64,000 bases of DNA from Arthrobacter globiformis (GCF_030818015.1 NZ_JAUSZX010000001.1:2418001-2482000), one strand, 5' to 3'; positions 35,972 through 44,919 are shown, counted from the stretch's first letter. Notes: generated from the sequence alone by a model not told the origin. Translations and numbers: made by a program.

Positions 35972-36760
35972 ATGACCCACCTTACGTTCACTGTCCAGGA
36001 CCAGATTGCCACCATCGTCCTGGACAATCCGCCCCAGAACCGAATCGACCTGCAGATGGCCGACGAGCTTTCCGAAGCCATCACCGCCATCGGCAGCAGT
36101 GACGCCCGTGCGGTCATCATCCGGTCGGAAGGCCCGGACTTCAGCTTCGGAGGTGACATCATGACGTGGCCGGGCGCCGAAACCCGGGAACTGCGTGCCC
36201 TGTTTGAGCGCTACATGTCAGTCTTCAACCAGCTCGAATTGCTGCCCATGCCGGTCATTGCCGAAGTCCAGGGTCTTTGCTTCGGAGGTGGATTTGAACT
36301 CGCCCTGCGGGCCGACCTCATCTTTGCGGCCGAGTCAGCGGAGTTCGGGCATCCGGAGCAAACTCTTGGCATCGTTACCCTCCTGGGCGGCATCTACCGG
36401 GTCGCAGAAAGGGCAGGCAAGGCACGGGCAGCAGAATGGGCCATGACCTCGGAAAAAGTACCGGCGTCGGAAATGAGCCGCGCCGGAGTAGTGAACCGCG
36501 TCGTTTCCGACGACAAGCTCCGGGAGGAAGTCTTGGCGTTTGCGCAGCGAATCGCTACCGGAGCCACGCGGGCATACGCCGCGCACAAGGCACTGCTGAG
36601 GACCTGGTCGCTGGGCGGTGTCGCTGCGGCCGACCAGGCCATGTTTGACATCGCCATGCCCTTGTTTGAACGCGAAGACACCCAAGTGGGGCTGAACTCG
36701 GCAGTGGAAGCCCTCAAAGCTGGACGGCCGCGGCCTGTATTGGAATTTCAAGGCCGCTGA
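35972..36760 (+). CDS. enoyl-CoA hydratase/isomerase family protein
   Basis: The 262-residue crotonase-fold protein has IATIVLDNPPQNRIDLQM, the oxyanion loop FSFGGDIMTW (in place of FSAGxD) and LCFGGGFELALRADLIFA, with Glu in the EFGHPEQTLGIVTLLGG segment. It should hydrate or isomerise an enoyl-CoA made in the same pathway as the thiolase. ATG 35972 lies about 10 bases after GAAAGGG. Spacing to its neighbours (57 bases from the hydrolase, 55 to the regulator) fits one operon. Confidence 0.9.
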   Translation: MTHLTFTVQDQIATIVLDNPPQNRIDLQMADELSEAITAIGSSDARAVIIRSEGPDFSFGGDIMTWPGAETRELRALFERYMSVFNQLELLPMPVIAEVQGLCFGGGFELALRADLIFAAESAEFGHPEQTLGIVTLLGGIYRVAERAGKARAAEWAMTSEKVPASEMSRAGVVNRVVSDDKLREEVLAFAQRIATGATRAYAAHKALLRTWSLGGVAAADQAMFDIAMPLFEREDTQVGLNSAVEALKAGRPRPVLEFQGR

Positions 36761-36815
36761 GGCCTTTAAGCTAGTGGTTGGCCAAGTGCCCTAGAAGTTG
36801 GCGAAAGAGGATGCA

Positions 36816-37433
36816 GTGAGCGACTGGAACGCGACGCAGCGCTATGACATGGAAAGTGCTCCTGGCGGGCTCGGTTTTGTGCATGACCTGCTCAACACGA
36901 AATCCGCTGGAAAGCCGCGAAGGTCCGACTTATTGCTTGACCTTGGGCTCGCCCAAGTCTGGGTGGATGCGGGGCTGAAACAGTGGGCCCTGGCCACCGG
37001 CAGGCGCTATGTCGAAGTCAAGCTTACGGAACGCGACCTGGAACATCTGCGGTACTTTCGCGACGAACTTGCCAGCACGCTCAACGCCGAAGGGGACCCT
37101 GACGCCGTCGTGCGTTCCGACGTCGACGCCCTGCCCACAGTCTGGACAACCGCCACGTCCCTGAAGCTCAAATCCAATGGAATAGTCCAGGCAGAACCGC
37201 AGGGAGCGGGAGCCGGGCACATTGAATCCCTGGCCATGACGGAGATTTTCCAGGCCCAGCTCGCGGGAACCTGGCACCGGCTCAAACTATGCCGCAGCGA
37301 AAAATGCAGGGTTGCGTTCTTTGACCGTTCACGCAACAACAGCGGCGTTTGGCATGACGTGAAAATCTGCGGAAACCCGGCGAATCTTCGAGCTCACCGG
37401 GCGCGAAAACATGAATCAAAGCTCGTGGATTGA
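36816..37433 (+). CDS. CGNR zinc-finger (ABATE-domain) transcriptional regulator
   Basis: The 205-residue protein has an N-terminal ABATE domain (GGLGFVHDLLNTK, then LTERDLEHLRYFRDEL) and a C-terminal CGNR zinc finger: CRSEKCRVAFFDRSRNN, then VKICGNPANLRAHRARK. Such proteins are thought to be stress- or substrate-responsive DNA-binding regulators. GTG 36816 is chosen because AGAGGA lies six bases upstream; TTG 36798 is the other option. It lies within the catabolic operon and probably controls it and the divergent operon starting at 32309. Confidence 0.88.
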   Translation: MSDWNATQRYDMESAPGGLGFVHDLLNTKSAGKPRRSDLLLDLGLAQVWVDAGLKQWALATGRRYVEVKLTERDLEHLRYFRDELASTLNAEGDPDAVVRSDVDALPTVWTTATSLKLKSNGIVQAEPQGAGAGHIESLAMTEIFQAQLAGTWHRLKLCRSEKCRVAFFDRSRNNSGVWHDVKICGNPANLRAHRARKHESKLVD

Positions 37434-37515
37434 GTCCTGTCCCTGTTCCTGGCTGAACAAAGTGAGCAGGGGAGGCCTTTTTCGCTGACGGGCTATCAAT
37501 CCATTAAGGACCCCA

Positions 37516-38397
37516 ATGCAAGCCTTACCTCCGGACACTTCTGACCGAATCGCAGAATACGCACATCCCGACAGGCTGGTCACCGCCGAATGGCTGGTGC
37601 AGCACATGGCTGACCGCAGGCTGGTCATCGTGGAGTCTGACGAGGATCCGCTGCTGTATGACGTGGGCCATATACCGTCGGCCGTGAAAATTGATTGGAA
37701 TAAAGACCTGAACAACCAGGTGATGCGCGACTACTTGACGGGGCAGGAATTTGCCAACCTGATGACCTCCCGCGGTATTTCACGGGACAGCACCGTTGTC
37801 ATTTATGGTGACAAGCACAACTGGTGGGCGGCCTATACCCTCTGGGTGTTCAGTCTGTTTGGCCATCCTGACGTCCGCTTGCTAGACGGCGGACGTGAAA
37901 AGTGGATTGCCGAAGGGCGTCCTCTCGAGATGTCGCCTGCGCTGGCCAGGAGCGCGCCACCGTATCCGGTGATCACACGGGACGACGCGTCCATCCGGGC
38001 GTTTAAGAATGACGTCCAGGAACACATCGGCCTACCCCTGATAGACATCCGCAGCCCTGAGGAATACACGGGTGAGCGCACGTCAATTCCCGATTACCCG
38101 CAGGAGGGGGTCCTCCGCGGCGGGCATATCCCCGGGGCGCGCAATGTCCCGTGGGCGCAGGCTGTTTCCGACGACGGGACGTTCCGGCCGCGGAGGGACC
38201 TCGAGGAGATCTACTTCAACGAAGTAGGCCTGCGAGCCGGCGATGAAGTCATCACCTACTGCCGCATTGGCGAGCGTTCAAGCCATTCGTGGTTCGCCCT
38301 GACTTTCCTGCTGGGCATGGACAGGGTGAGGAACTACGACGGCTCATGGACCGAATGGGGCAACGCTGTTCGGGCTCCCATAGCGGTAGGTAATTGA
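37516..38397 (+). CDS. sulfurtransferase with two rhodanese domains
   Basis: The 293-residue protein has an inactive N-terminal rhodanese domain ([32 protein letters not shown] with no Cys at the active position) and an active C-terminal one, with Cys249 in [14 protein letters not shown]. The loop CRIGERS is typical of actinobacterial thiosulfate sulfurtransferases (CysA type). It would move a sulfane sulfur from thiosulfate or a persulfide to cyanide or another thiophile. It ends the plus-strand block; together with a possible sulfite exporter in the divergent operon it hints at sulfur-containing substrates. Confidence 0.92.
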   Translation: MQALPPDTSDRIAEYAHPDRLVTAEWLVQHMADRRLVIVESDEDPLLYDVGHIPSAVKIDWNKDLNNQVMRDYLTGQEFANLMTSRGISRDSTVVIYGDKHNWWAAYTLWVFSLFGHPDVRLLDGGREKWIAEGRPLEMSPALARSAPPYPVITRDDASIRAFKNDVQEHIGLPLIDIRSPEEYTGERTSIPDYPQEGVLRGGHIPGARNVPWAQAVSDDGTFRPRRDLEEIYFNEVGLRAGDEVITYCRIGERSSHSWFALTFLLGMDRVRNYDGSWTEWGNAVRAPIAVGN

Positions 38398-38709
38398 AGT
38401 TCCTGTTTGGGTGAGTAGTCCGGCTAGTGTCTCTCCGGAGCCATAGATGGCCGGTCTACCCCGGCACCTCGAGCCTCGGCACCGTAACTGGCTAAGTAGT
38501 CTGGTGCACGATAAGGGTGTGTTGGCCGGTCGGTCCCGGCATGATTTCTGTCCCCAGCCGTTCGTGATCCGGGGGTGTTGTCACCGGACCGGCTTTGCGG
38601 CAGTTGATCGCTGATGGAGCACGACGATTGGTCCTTCGTAACGTCGATGCCGACACCTTCCGCCGTTGACCAGCCAGCACAGACAGTGACGTGCGAACAA
38701 GAGAGCGAG
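38398..38709. other. gene-poor stretch
   Basis: About 310 bases after the sulfurtransferase with no supported gene. One short inverted element is not distinctive enough to call. Confidence 0.35.
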
Positions 38710-39562
38710 TGTGGCTGTGGCTTGCAACAACCGGCCTCCCCGGCCGGGAAATTTACGCGTGGACGATTCTCGGCCTCGCAACGGCCTTCACGTTGGTCAT
38801 TGCCGCTCGCACCGTCCCAACAGCCATCGCCCCAAAGTCAGCGAGACTCGACGCACCACAGAGCACGGAATGCGCGAAGCTCCTGCTTCCTGAAACCCCG
38901 CGCTTTTGAAACGGGCAGATGGACCGAAAGTTTCGGGGCCGGCGCAGATCTGTTGTGAGCGGATGGGATAGTTCGCGGTGGCACCAACCGGAAAGGTGAA
39001 CACCCAAAACATCTGCGTGAAGGGAAGCTTGCGGTACTCGGGGAGGAGCATGACCTGCGTCAGTGCCATGATCACCAGCACGCCTGTTAGACCAAGCTGG
39101 ACGGCCGCCAATGCCAAACGCGGCCATGGCTGCATCTCGGGCGTGGATGCTTGAGAATCCGATGCTGGCAACGAAGAATCCGGGCACGACGGGCAGCAGG
39201 TAGCCGGGATGGATGGACTGGATGGAGACCCCGCTCGTGACCCAGTGGGCGAGGAGCTGGGCGGCGACGATGGCAAGGGCGGCAATGAAACCCATGCACA
39301 GCCAGGCGCCCCATGGCGGAAGATACCGGCTGTAGTGGGACGAAAGCAGGATCGCCACTAGCAGGATAAAGGACGCGAAAGGCCCGCCACTTCGTGTCGC
39401 AGGTCGGCCCGGAATGCTCTTTTCCGGCGAAGGTCCCGAAACACGTAGACAGCGGTCAGGATCAGCCACAGCGAGCTGGCTGCCCCGTAGTGAATTTCCT
39501 CCGGCCACTCGGGGACCCGAGAGAGCTCCTCGCGGCGGACCAGCCGCCGCCAAGGCCGGCAA
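38710..39562 (-). pseudogene. second TDT/SLAC1 transporter, broken and internally inverted
   Basis: On the minus strand frames read FASFILLVAILLSSHYSRY, VTSGVSIQSIHPGYLLPVV, FFVASIGFSSIHARDAAMAA, then with a gap and shift VQLGLTGVLVIMALTQVML and FWVFTFPVGATANYPIR. These match the TDT gene at 29503-30510. The expected C-terminal helix is absent there, but appears on the plus strand at about 38720-38810 (TTGLPGREIYAWTILGLATA), matching the other gene's LGVAGSELISWALLGLATAF. The last part of the gene has thus been inverted. N-terminal sequence is also lost or shifted. Confidence 0.78.
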
Positions 39563-39672
39563 GCCTCAAGGGCATGCCGAAGCGGCTCAACGCGGGCATT
39601 CCCGAACGCGGGGCGGAGGCAAGGCGCGATCCTGAGCGGCAGGCGTTAGGGCACCGGCGGTGCCGGTATCAG

Positions 39673-40197
39673 TCATGTTGTCAGAGCGCCCGGTTGATGG
39701 GGGAAGATGAGCAGCGTGCTCGTGGCGGTGGCGAGGAGTTCTCCTGCGGCGGTGCTGAGGCGGCCTTCGGTGAAGATCACCCGCGGGCCGGTTTTCACGA
39801 CTGACCCCTCTGCGCGCAGAGCACCCTTCTGAAGCGTGATGGGTCGCAGGTACTTTACCGCCAGGTCGATAGAGGTGTAGCCGATCCCTGCTTCCAAGGT
39901 ACTGTGTGCTGCGCAGCCGAGCACCGTGTCGAGGAGCGTGCAGGCCAGGCCGCCGTGCACCATTCCGAGGGGGTTGTAGTGTGCTTCTCCCGGCCAGCAC
40001 TGGAACTCGACGTGTCCGTACCTCGCATCGACGACATCGAAATTCATAAGGGAAGCGATCGGCGGCGGCGCAATGCTGCCGTCGCGGAGGCCGGAAAAGT
40101 ACTCCAGACCCGACAGCCGTGGCAGCTGTTCGAGCGCGACTGCCGGATCAATCCAGGTGAAGGTTTCCGAGCGTTGCGCCGAGCTGTTGGTTGACAC
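39673..40197 (-). CDS. PaaI-family (hotdog) thioesterase
   Basis: The 174-residue protein has a hotdog-fold acyl-CoA thioesterase core: FQCWPGEAHYNPLGMVHGGL (the conserved Asn/Gly-His region), LACTLLDTVLGCAAHSTL, YTSIDLAVKYLRPI and GPRVIFTEGRLS. It should hydrolyse an acyl-CoA, often an aromatic one. GTG 40197 is chosen because AAGGAGG lies 8 bases upstream; ATG 40248, which overlaps the SDR stop as ATGA, would add 17 residues. It follows the SDR gene in one operon. Confidence 0.87.
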   Translation of the reverse strand: MSTNSSAQRSETFTWIDPAVALEQLPRLSGLEYFSGLRDGSIAPPPIASLMNFDVVDARYGHVEFQCWPGEAHYNPLGMVHGGLACTLLDTVLGCAAHSTLEAGIGYTSIDLAVKYLRPITLQKGALRAEGSVVKTGPRVIFTEGRLSTAAGELLATATSTLLIFPHQPGALTT

Positions 40198-40244
40198 CGG
40201 GGTTTCCTCCTTAGAGCTCTGCAGGTCTTCAGGGTTTGTCGCGG

Positions 40245-40961
40245 TCATACCGGGGTGTTGGCTGCCAGTACAGGGTACAGATCCGAGATCGAGCCAGACA
40301 GGCCGCGCTTCACTCCGGCGCTGATTTCGTCCACGATGACCTCGTAATCGCCCTGTTCGAGCCCATCGAACGACTTCCGCGCGACTTCCTCGGGGGAGGT
40401 CTTCGGGGCATTCACGCCCTTGGCCATGGCTGTGTCCATGTAGCCGACGTGAACACCCGTGACCTGCGTGCCTTGGGGGGCCAGTTCCACGCGGAAGGAG
40501 TTGGTCGCCGACCACAGCCCGGCCTTTGATGCACTGTAGGCGCCGGTGAGTGCGATCCAGCTGAGCGCCGAGTGGATGTTGAGGACCGCTGATGTCCCGC
40601 TGGCGGCGAGCACCGGTGCGAATGCCCTGGTTAAGGCGACCGGTCCGAAGAAGTTGGTCTCCATGACCTCGCGGATCTTCTCGTCGGGGAGTGCCAAGAA
40701 CGTGTCCGATTCGACGCTCATGCCGGCGTTGTTGATCAGAACGGTGACGTCCTGGGCCTGGGTAACGGCGGCCCGGATCGAGTCAGGGTTGGTGACATCG
40801 AGGGCGAGGGCGACCACCCGGGAGTCGTTCCACTTTTGCGGGCGGCGGGCCGTCGCGTACACCTTCGCAGCACCCCGGGCGAGGGCCTGTTCCACGAGCT
40901 CGCGGCCCAGGCCTCCATTTGCACCGGTAACGAGGACGACGGCGCCAGATAGCAGTGGCAT
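40245..40961 (-). CDS. short-chain dehydrogenase/reductase
   Basis: The 238-residue SDR has the TGANGGLG cofactor motif (about residues 13-20), NNAG (VLINNAGMS), Ser in the SALSW strand and the YSASK catalytic Tyr-x-x-x-Lys. Arg residues after the first strand (ATARRPQKW) favour NADP(H). It is divergent from the HxlR regulator at 41088, a common pairing in which HxlR controls an oxidoreductase. The thioesterase follows with overlapping or near-overlapping start. Confidence 0.9.
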   Translation of the reverse strand: MPLLSGAVVLVTGANGGLGRELVEQALARGAAKVYATARRPQKWNDSRVVALALDVTNPDSIRAAVTQAQDVTVLINNAGMSVESDTFLALPDEKIREVMETNFFGPVALTRAFAPVLAASGTSAVLNIHSALSWIALTGAYSASKAGLWSATNSFRVELAPQGTQVTGVHVGYMDTAMAKGVNAPKTSPEEVARKSFDGLEQGDYEVIVDEISAGVKRGLSGSISDLYPVLAANTPV

Positions 40962-41087
40962 GGATTCTCCTGATCTCAGAAAGGCGACGATGCGGTTGTC
41001 GTGACCTCAGAGCATCAGAATAGCCGAGTGAGTTTGATTTTCCAACTGACTTGTATACTTGAAGAAAGGACCGAAAGCAGGTGAACG

Positions 41088-41570
41088 ATGAATCGGCCGA
41101 CCGACAAGGCAGTAGATGCGCCCAGGGCGTGTTTCATCGCGGCGGGGCTCGACGTGCTCGGGGAGCGGTGGGCGCTGCTGGCGCTTCGCGAGATGTCCTT
41201 GGGCGTTCACCGGTTCGATCAGATCGCGCGTAATACCGGCGCGTCCCGCGACATCCTGGTGGGCCGACTGCGCACACTCGAAAGCCAAGGCGTGATCGAG
41301 CGCGTCCAGTACTCCGAGCGCCCCCCGCGCTACGAGTACCACCTCACAACTTCCGGGGCCGAAGTCGCGCCCATCCTCATTTCACTCGCAGCGTGGAGCA
41401 GTACATGGATGCGCGACGAGACACCCCGTGCCTCCTTCCGGCACAGTTGCGGGGCCGACCTGAAACCGGTCGTGTCGTGTGCGGAATGCGGTGAGGAGTT
41501 CACCCCAGGAAGTCTGATGCTGGGACCGCTTGTGTCAGCGGCCGGTACGGACCCGGCGCCCGACCAGTGA
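41088..41570 (+). CDS. HxlR-family transcriptional regulator
   Basis: The 160-residue protein has the HxlR winged helix: CFIAAGLDVLGERWALLALR, LSLGVHRFDQIARNTGASRD-type segment, ILVGRLRTLESQGVIERV, and YSERPPRYEYHLTTSG. A Cys of the first helix (CFIAAG) is the position that senses aldehydes or oxidants in some relatives. The C-terminus carries three more Cys (SCGADLKPVVSCAECGEEF), a small zinc-ribbon-like extension. It is divergent from the SDR/thioesterase pair and probably regulates it. Confidence 0.9.
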   Translation: MNRPTDKAVDAPRACFIAAGLDVLGERWALLALREMSLGVHRFDQIARNTGASRDILVGRLRTLESQGVIERVQYSERPPRYEYHLTTSGAEVAPILISLAAWSSTWMRDETPRASFRHSCGADLKPVVSCAECGEEFTPGSLMLGPLVSAAGTDPAPDQ

Positions 41571-42111
41571 GAACAACTGGCATAACCTGGGGGCGCGCAA
41601 CGTGTGTCTGAGTCCGGCATTTCAGCCATTCCTTGCTGCCCGGGGCATTGCATGCGCTTCTTCTTCCGTAGTGAGCGCCGATATTTGACCTTTCGTCGTT
41701 TGGAAGGTGCCGGGCCTTGTGGCAATCCGGTGCTCGATAGGACGAGGTCGGGTCATGTCTTCTTCTGTGGTCTCCACCCATGAGATGTTCGAAGGAGGTC
41801 GCAACCCCCATGACGCTCGTTGAACCCCAGCCCTCGGCTTGCTCCGCACACCACTGCTCCGCCGTTATCGTGGGTCGGATTCCGGCTGAGCCCGTAAGCG
41901 TCGTCACAGTGGGCGGCGCGGCGGCCGGTGCCGGCGAGGGACTCCAAGTCCAGAAGAGCAGTCACATGCGGATGGGTTGTGGGCCTCAAAATGCTCACAA
42001 AAGAGGGTGTGGACAGTGTCCACGCCCTGGGCTTCGGATTCGGTGGTTCCGGCCTCGGAGTGGGCCGGACCGAGGATGTTTTCGAAAGAGTGGCGGATTT
42101 TCAGGGGGAGC
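41571..42111. other. gene-poor stretch leading to the tRNA remnant
   Basis: No gene supported. A frame at 41810 has an AAGGAGG site, but its product is low-complexity and runs into the tRNA remnant. A 15-base palindrome (GTGGACAGTGTCCAC) lies at 42009-42023. Confidence 0.35.
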
Positions 42112-42138
42112 GGCTGGTTCGAGTCCCGCCTCGGGCAC
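42112..42138 (+). pseudogene. 3' end of a tRNA (T-arm and acceptor), probably tRNA-Leu
   Basis: The sequence contains GGTTCGAGTCCCGCC followed by CTCGGGCACA, i.e. a TψC loop (TTCGAGT), flanking T-stem halves with one mismatch, and an acceptor 3' strand. CTCGGGC pairs with the GCCCGAG typical at the 5' end of leucine tRNAs. A trace of the 5' side (GAGTGGCGGAT) occurs at 42088-42098, but D-loop, anticodon and variable regions are absent. It is therefore either a tRNA deletion product or an attachment-site remnant of an integrated element. A good terminator follows. Confidence 0.5.
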
Positions 42139-42200
42139 AGTGTTTTCCCTGTTCAGGGGCGTTTTTTAGCCTCTGCGTGTGCACAATTTGTGTTGTGAAG

Positions 42201-42221
42201 GGCCCCTCCGGGGGCCTTTTT
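42201..42221 (+). terminator. intrinsic terminator after the tRNA remnant
   Basis: GGCCCC, loop TCCG, GGGGCC followed directly by TTTTT: a textbook Rho-independent terminator, placed as after a tRNA gene. Confidence 0.85.
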
Positions 42222-42288
42222 CATTGGCGGCCGGTGCTGTGGCCCGGTGCCTCCTTCGTTCCCTGGTCGGTGGTTTTGATGCTTGTTA

Positions 42289-42729
42289 CCTGTTCATGGA
42301 CGTGACTGGCTGGGGCAACATGACCTGAGAAAATTTCTGGCCGCGCTTCTTTTCTTGGCCGTTGGGTCACAGGCTTCTCCTTCTCAATTCGCGGTGGCTG
42401 TTCTGCCTGTTCATGGTGGGTCTGGGGGAGTGCGACATGACTTGTGCCCAGCTGTTCGAGAATCGGTTCCGCCGGACTCCCGACACTGCTCTGACACCGG
42501 TTACGTGCCCGACTTGGAGCCGGTATCGCCGTACATTTGGCCCATGAAAGTCACACCGCCTTTCATCCTGCACCCTGTGTTTTGGGGACTTTACCTGTTC
42601 ATGGCTACGTTTGGCGTCTACTGCATGACGTCTGCACTCTCTTTGCGCGACGTCCAGTCTTTGGTCTGCTGCTGGATGGATGCGCTTTTCATATCCGTTC
42701 ATGGCCAGCCTGCTAAGTGACTACCTGAC
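42289..42729 (+). repeat. four copies of a fixed-spacing motif (GTTCATGG - 19 bases - CATGAC)
   Basis: GTTCATGG begins at 42292, 42409, 42597 and 42697. Exactly 27 bases later, the first three copies have CATGAC and the fourth CCTGAC. The first three also share CCT in front. The 19 bases between are not conserved, and the distances between copies vary. Translated in one phase, the four read Y/C-L/P-F-M ... M/L-T (for example YLFMATFGVYCMT). The ends are inversely related (GTTCATG against GTCATG). I cannot tell whether this is a DNA site or a peptide. It lies just downstream of the tRNA remnant and its terminator. Confidence 0.55.
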
Positions 42730-42958
42730 GGCGGTGAACTGTTGCCGCACCGAGGCGCGTGGGTAAGCCGATTAGCTTCGTCATGGCGCTCTAACGTGTC
42801 TCACAACTACCGATGAATACGCCGATTCAAGCAGAAGGTTTCGATGCGGCAGAAGGTTTCGATACATAGTTACGAGAATCGGCTGGTCGCGGGCGAACGC
42901 TTATGATTCCACGAAAATTGAACCGCCGCAGTCGAGGTGACTGCTCGGTCGGTGAGAC

Positions 42959-42984
42959 GTCTCGTATCCCAAGGGGTATGAGAC
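42959..42984. repeat. 26-bp imperfect palindrome, copy C
   Basis: Half-sites GTCTCG and TGAGAC around a 14-base centre (TATCCCAAGGGGTA); same length and layout as the copies at 8323 and 51787. The flanking GAGACGTCTC makes an overlapping second palindrome. Confidence 0.5.
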
Positions 42985-43339
42985 TTCGATCTGTAGCGTT
43001 TCTCCCTGTAGCGTGACAGCGTCCCCCGGCTTCACCGGTGACTCCAATAGCGAAGGGGGAACGACCGCAGTGGGCTACGCGAGCAAGAGCGAATGGATGT
43101 GCAATGGCGCCCGATATACATAGACCTGCCGGACGGGACAGTAGCCGTTGATGCTCTGCAAGATCGGTGAAGCGCAACCTATTCTCCGGCCGGACGAAGA
43201 TGCCGTATCCACGTCCAAAAGTTTCTGCGGAGGCACCAGGGATCGACTGCCAGAAGGCGATTCCGCTAGGAACGCCACTGGCCCCGAGATGGAGACGGCC
43301 CGCGTCCCCGAGTGTCCTGTCCCCACCCTACAAAGCAAG
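42985..43339. other. gene-poor stretch
   Basis: About 350 bases with no supported gene between the palindrome and the terminator of the minus-strand MFS gene. Confidence 0.35.
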
Positions 43340-43369
43340 GCGGCACGGACCGTGTGGAGTCCGTGCCGC
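43340..43369. terminator. hairpin after the MFS gene
   Basis: A perfect 11-bp stem (GCGGCACGGAC and complement) with an 8-base loop, 30 bases beyond the stop of the minus-strand MFS gene. Confidence 0.75.
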
Positions 43370-43399
43370 TGGCCCTTTCGGCTGTTTGTGCGCGCTTGC

Positions 43400-44794
43400 T
43401 TAGGGTGAGAGTTCTTCGAGGACGCGGCCCTTGGTCTCGATGGCGAAGAAGATGGTGATAAGGCCTCCGATAAGGGCGACGGCTGCGAACACGGTGAAGA
43501 CAACGCTGACGCCGTAGCTGTCGACGATCCATCCGACGAGGAGCGGCCCGATCGCGGATCCTGCCCGGAGCCAGGCACTGCCGAATCCGGTACCGATGGC
43601 GCGCAGCCGGGTTGGGTAGAGCTCTGCAGAGTAGAGGTAAAGCGAGAACGAGATGGTTTGCAGGATGGCGTACGCGACGCTGGCGAACACGACGACTTGT
43701 GTCGCGGAGACCGCGCCGAGTGCTGTGAGGATGACGAGAGGAACCGTAGAGGCAAGGAAGGCTACTGAATACCAGCGCTTGCGACCGACCCGGTCGATGA
43801 GCAGGGCGCAGAGGATGGACGCGATCACGCCGACGGCGGATGTCACCCAGCCGTAGGCGAGGCTGGTCTGCAGGGGAAGGTTGAAGGCCTGCTTATACAG
43901 GGTCGGCAACCAGGTGATGAGGCCGTTGTTGACCATGTAGACGCAGATCCACAGGAACCAGATGGTGAAGGTGCGTTTGCGGTAGATGCCCTTGAAGAGT
44001 TCGCGCCAGTCGGACCGGGCCGTGGCCTTGGAGTCCACTGGCCGTACGACGGGTTCGGAAAGTGTGGCCCCGGCTTTGACTGCTTCGTTTTCGAGCATGC
44101 TGACGACTGCGTCGGCTTTTTTGACGCGTCCGGTAGAGGCGAGCCACCGTGGTGACTCGGGCATCAGTGCCCGCATGGGGATGGTGAGTACCGCGGGGAT
44201 GAGTCCGACGATGAACATGGCTTTCCAGCCGAAGACCGGGACCAGGAAGTAGCCGGCGATGCCTGCGAACATGAGGCCGACGGGGAAGATCACTTCGTAG
44301 AGGAGGAAGAAGCGTCCGCGTTTTTTGGCCCCGATGAATTCGTTGATGTAGGCGCTGGCGACCGGGACTTCGCCGCCGGTGCCGATGCCTTGAAGGAAGC
44401 GGAGGATGATCATGGACCAGGCTCCCCAGGCGAACAGGCAGCCGATGTCCATGGACACGAATAGCAGGATGGTGATGAGCAGGACGGGCAGCCGGCCGAT
44501 CCTCTCCGCTAGGTGTCCGAAGAAGAGCGCCCCGAAGATTTGTCCGACGTAGCCGGCGGAAAGGATCATTCCGATCTCGCCTGCGCTCAGGTGCCATTCC
44601 GTTACCAGTTGGGGCATCGCGAAGGCGATGGCCAGGACGGTGTAGGCGTCGAAAAAGGTTGCGGATCCGATGATGATGCGGATGAGGCTCAGACGTCGGG
44701 TGACCGGGAGCCGTTCGAGCCTGGCTACCAGCTCGGCGTTGATTCTGGCGGCCTCGGGGCCACTGGCCATTGTTGCGGTGTTCGGCTCGCGCAT
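43400..44794 (-). CDS. MFS transporter, sugar-porter/organic-acid family
   Basis: The 464-residue, 12-helix transporter has GHLAERIGRLPVLLITI after helix 2, GIGTGGEVPVASAYINEFIG in helix 4, PESPRWLASTGR after helix 6, ALLIDRVGRKRWYS after helix 8 and a final IETKGRVLEEL. This pattern is shared by SV2/AAHS-like and sugar-porter-like carriers for acids or sugar acids. ATG 44794 is preceded by GGAGGA. It lies downstream of the aldolase gene on the same strand and probably imports its precursor, under the divergent LacI at 46023. Confidence 0.9.
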   Translation of the reverse strand: MREPNTATMASGPEAARINAELVARLERLPVTRRLSLIRIIIGSATFFDAYTVLAIAFAMPQLVTEWHLSAGEIGMILSAGYVGQIFGALFFGHLAERIGRLPVLLITILLFVSMDIGCLFAWGAWSMIILRFLQGIGTGGEVPVASAYINEFIGAKKRGRFFLLYEVIFPVGLMFAGIAGYFLVPVFGWKAMFIVGLIPAVLTIPMRALMPESPRWLASTGRVKKADAVVSMLENEAVKAGATLSEPVVRPVDSKATARSDWRELFKGIYRKRTFTIWFLWICVYMVNNGLITWLPTLYKQAFNLPLQTSLAYGWVTSAVGVIASILCALLIDRVGRKRWYSVAFLASTVPLVILTALGAVSATQVVVFASVAYAILQTISFSLYLYSAELYPTRLRAIGTGFGSAWLRAGSAIGPLLVGWIVDSYGVSVVFTVFAAVALIGGLITIFFAIETKGRVLEELSP

Positions 44795-44868
44795 TGCGAG
44801 TCCTCCTTCTCCAGCGTTGATGCTGGGGTCCTCATTGACCAAGAGTGGAGTGTTAAAGGCTTTTTGGG

Positions 44869-44900
44869 GAGGGTGGCAGGTAATTTTACCTGCCACCCTC
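44869..44900. terminator. hairpin between aldolase and MFS genes
   Basis: A perfect 15-bp stem (GAGGGTGGCAGGTAA and complement) with a 2-base loop, 20 bases past the aldolase stop. A partial terminator here would lower MFS expression relative to the aldolase. Confidence 0.7.
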
Positions 44901-44919
44901 GGATCCAGGGAGTTGTGGA

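Noticed and set aside
41810..42169. Plus-strand frame with an AAGGAGG site ahead of it
   Set aside because: Spacing is long, the product is low-complexity and it reads through the tRNA remnant; coding is unlikely.
42000..43000. CRISPR array, considered because of the repeated motifs
   Set aside because: The copies are only partly conserved, irregularly spaced and few; there are no cas genes.
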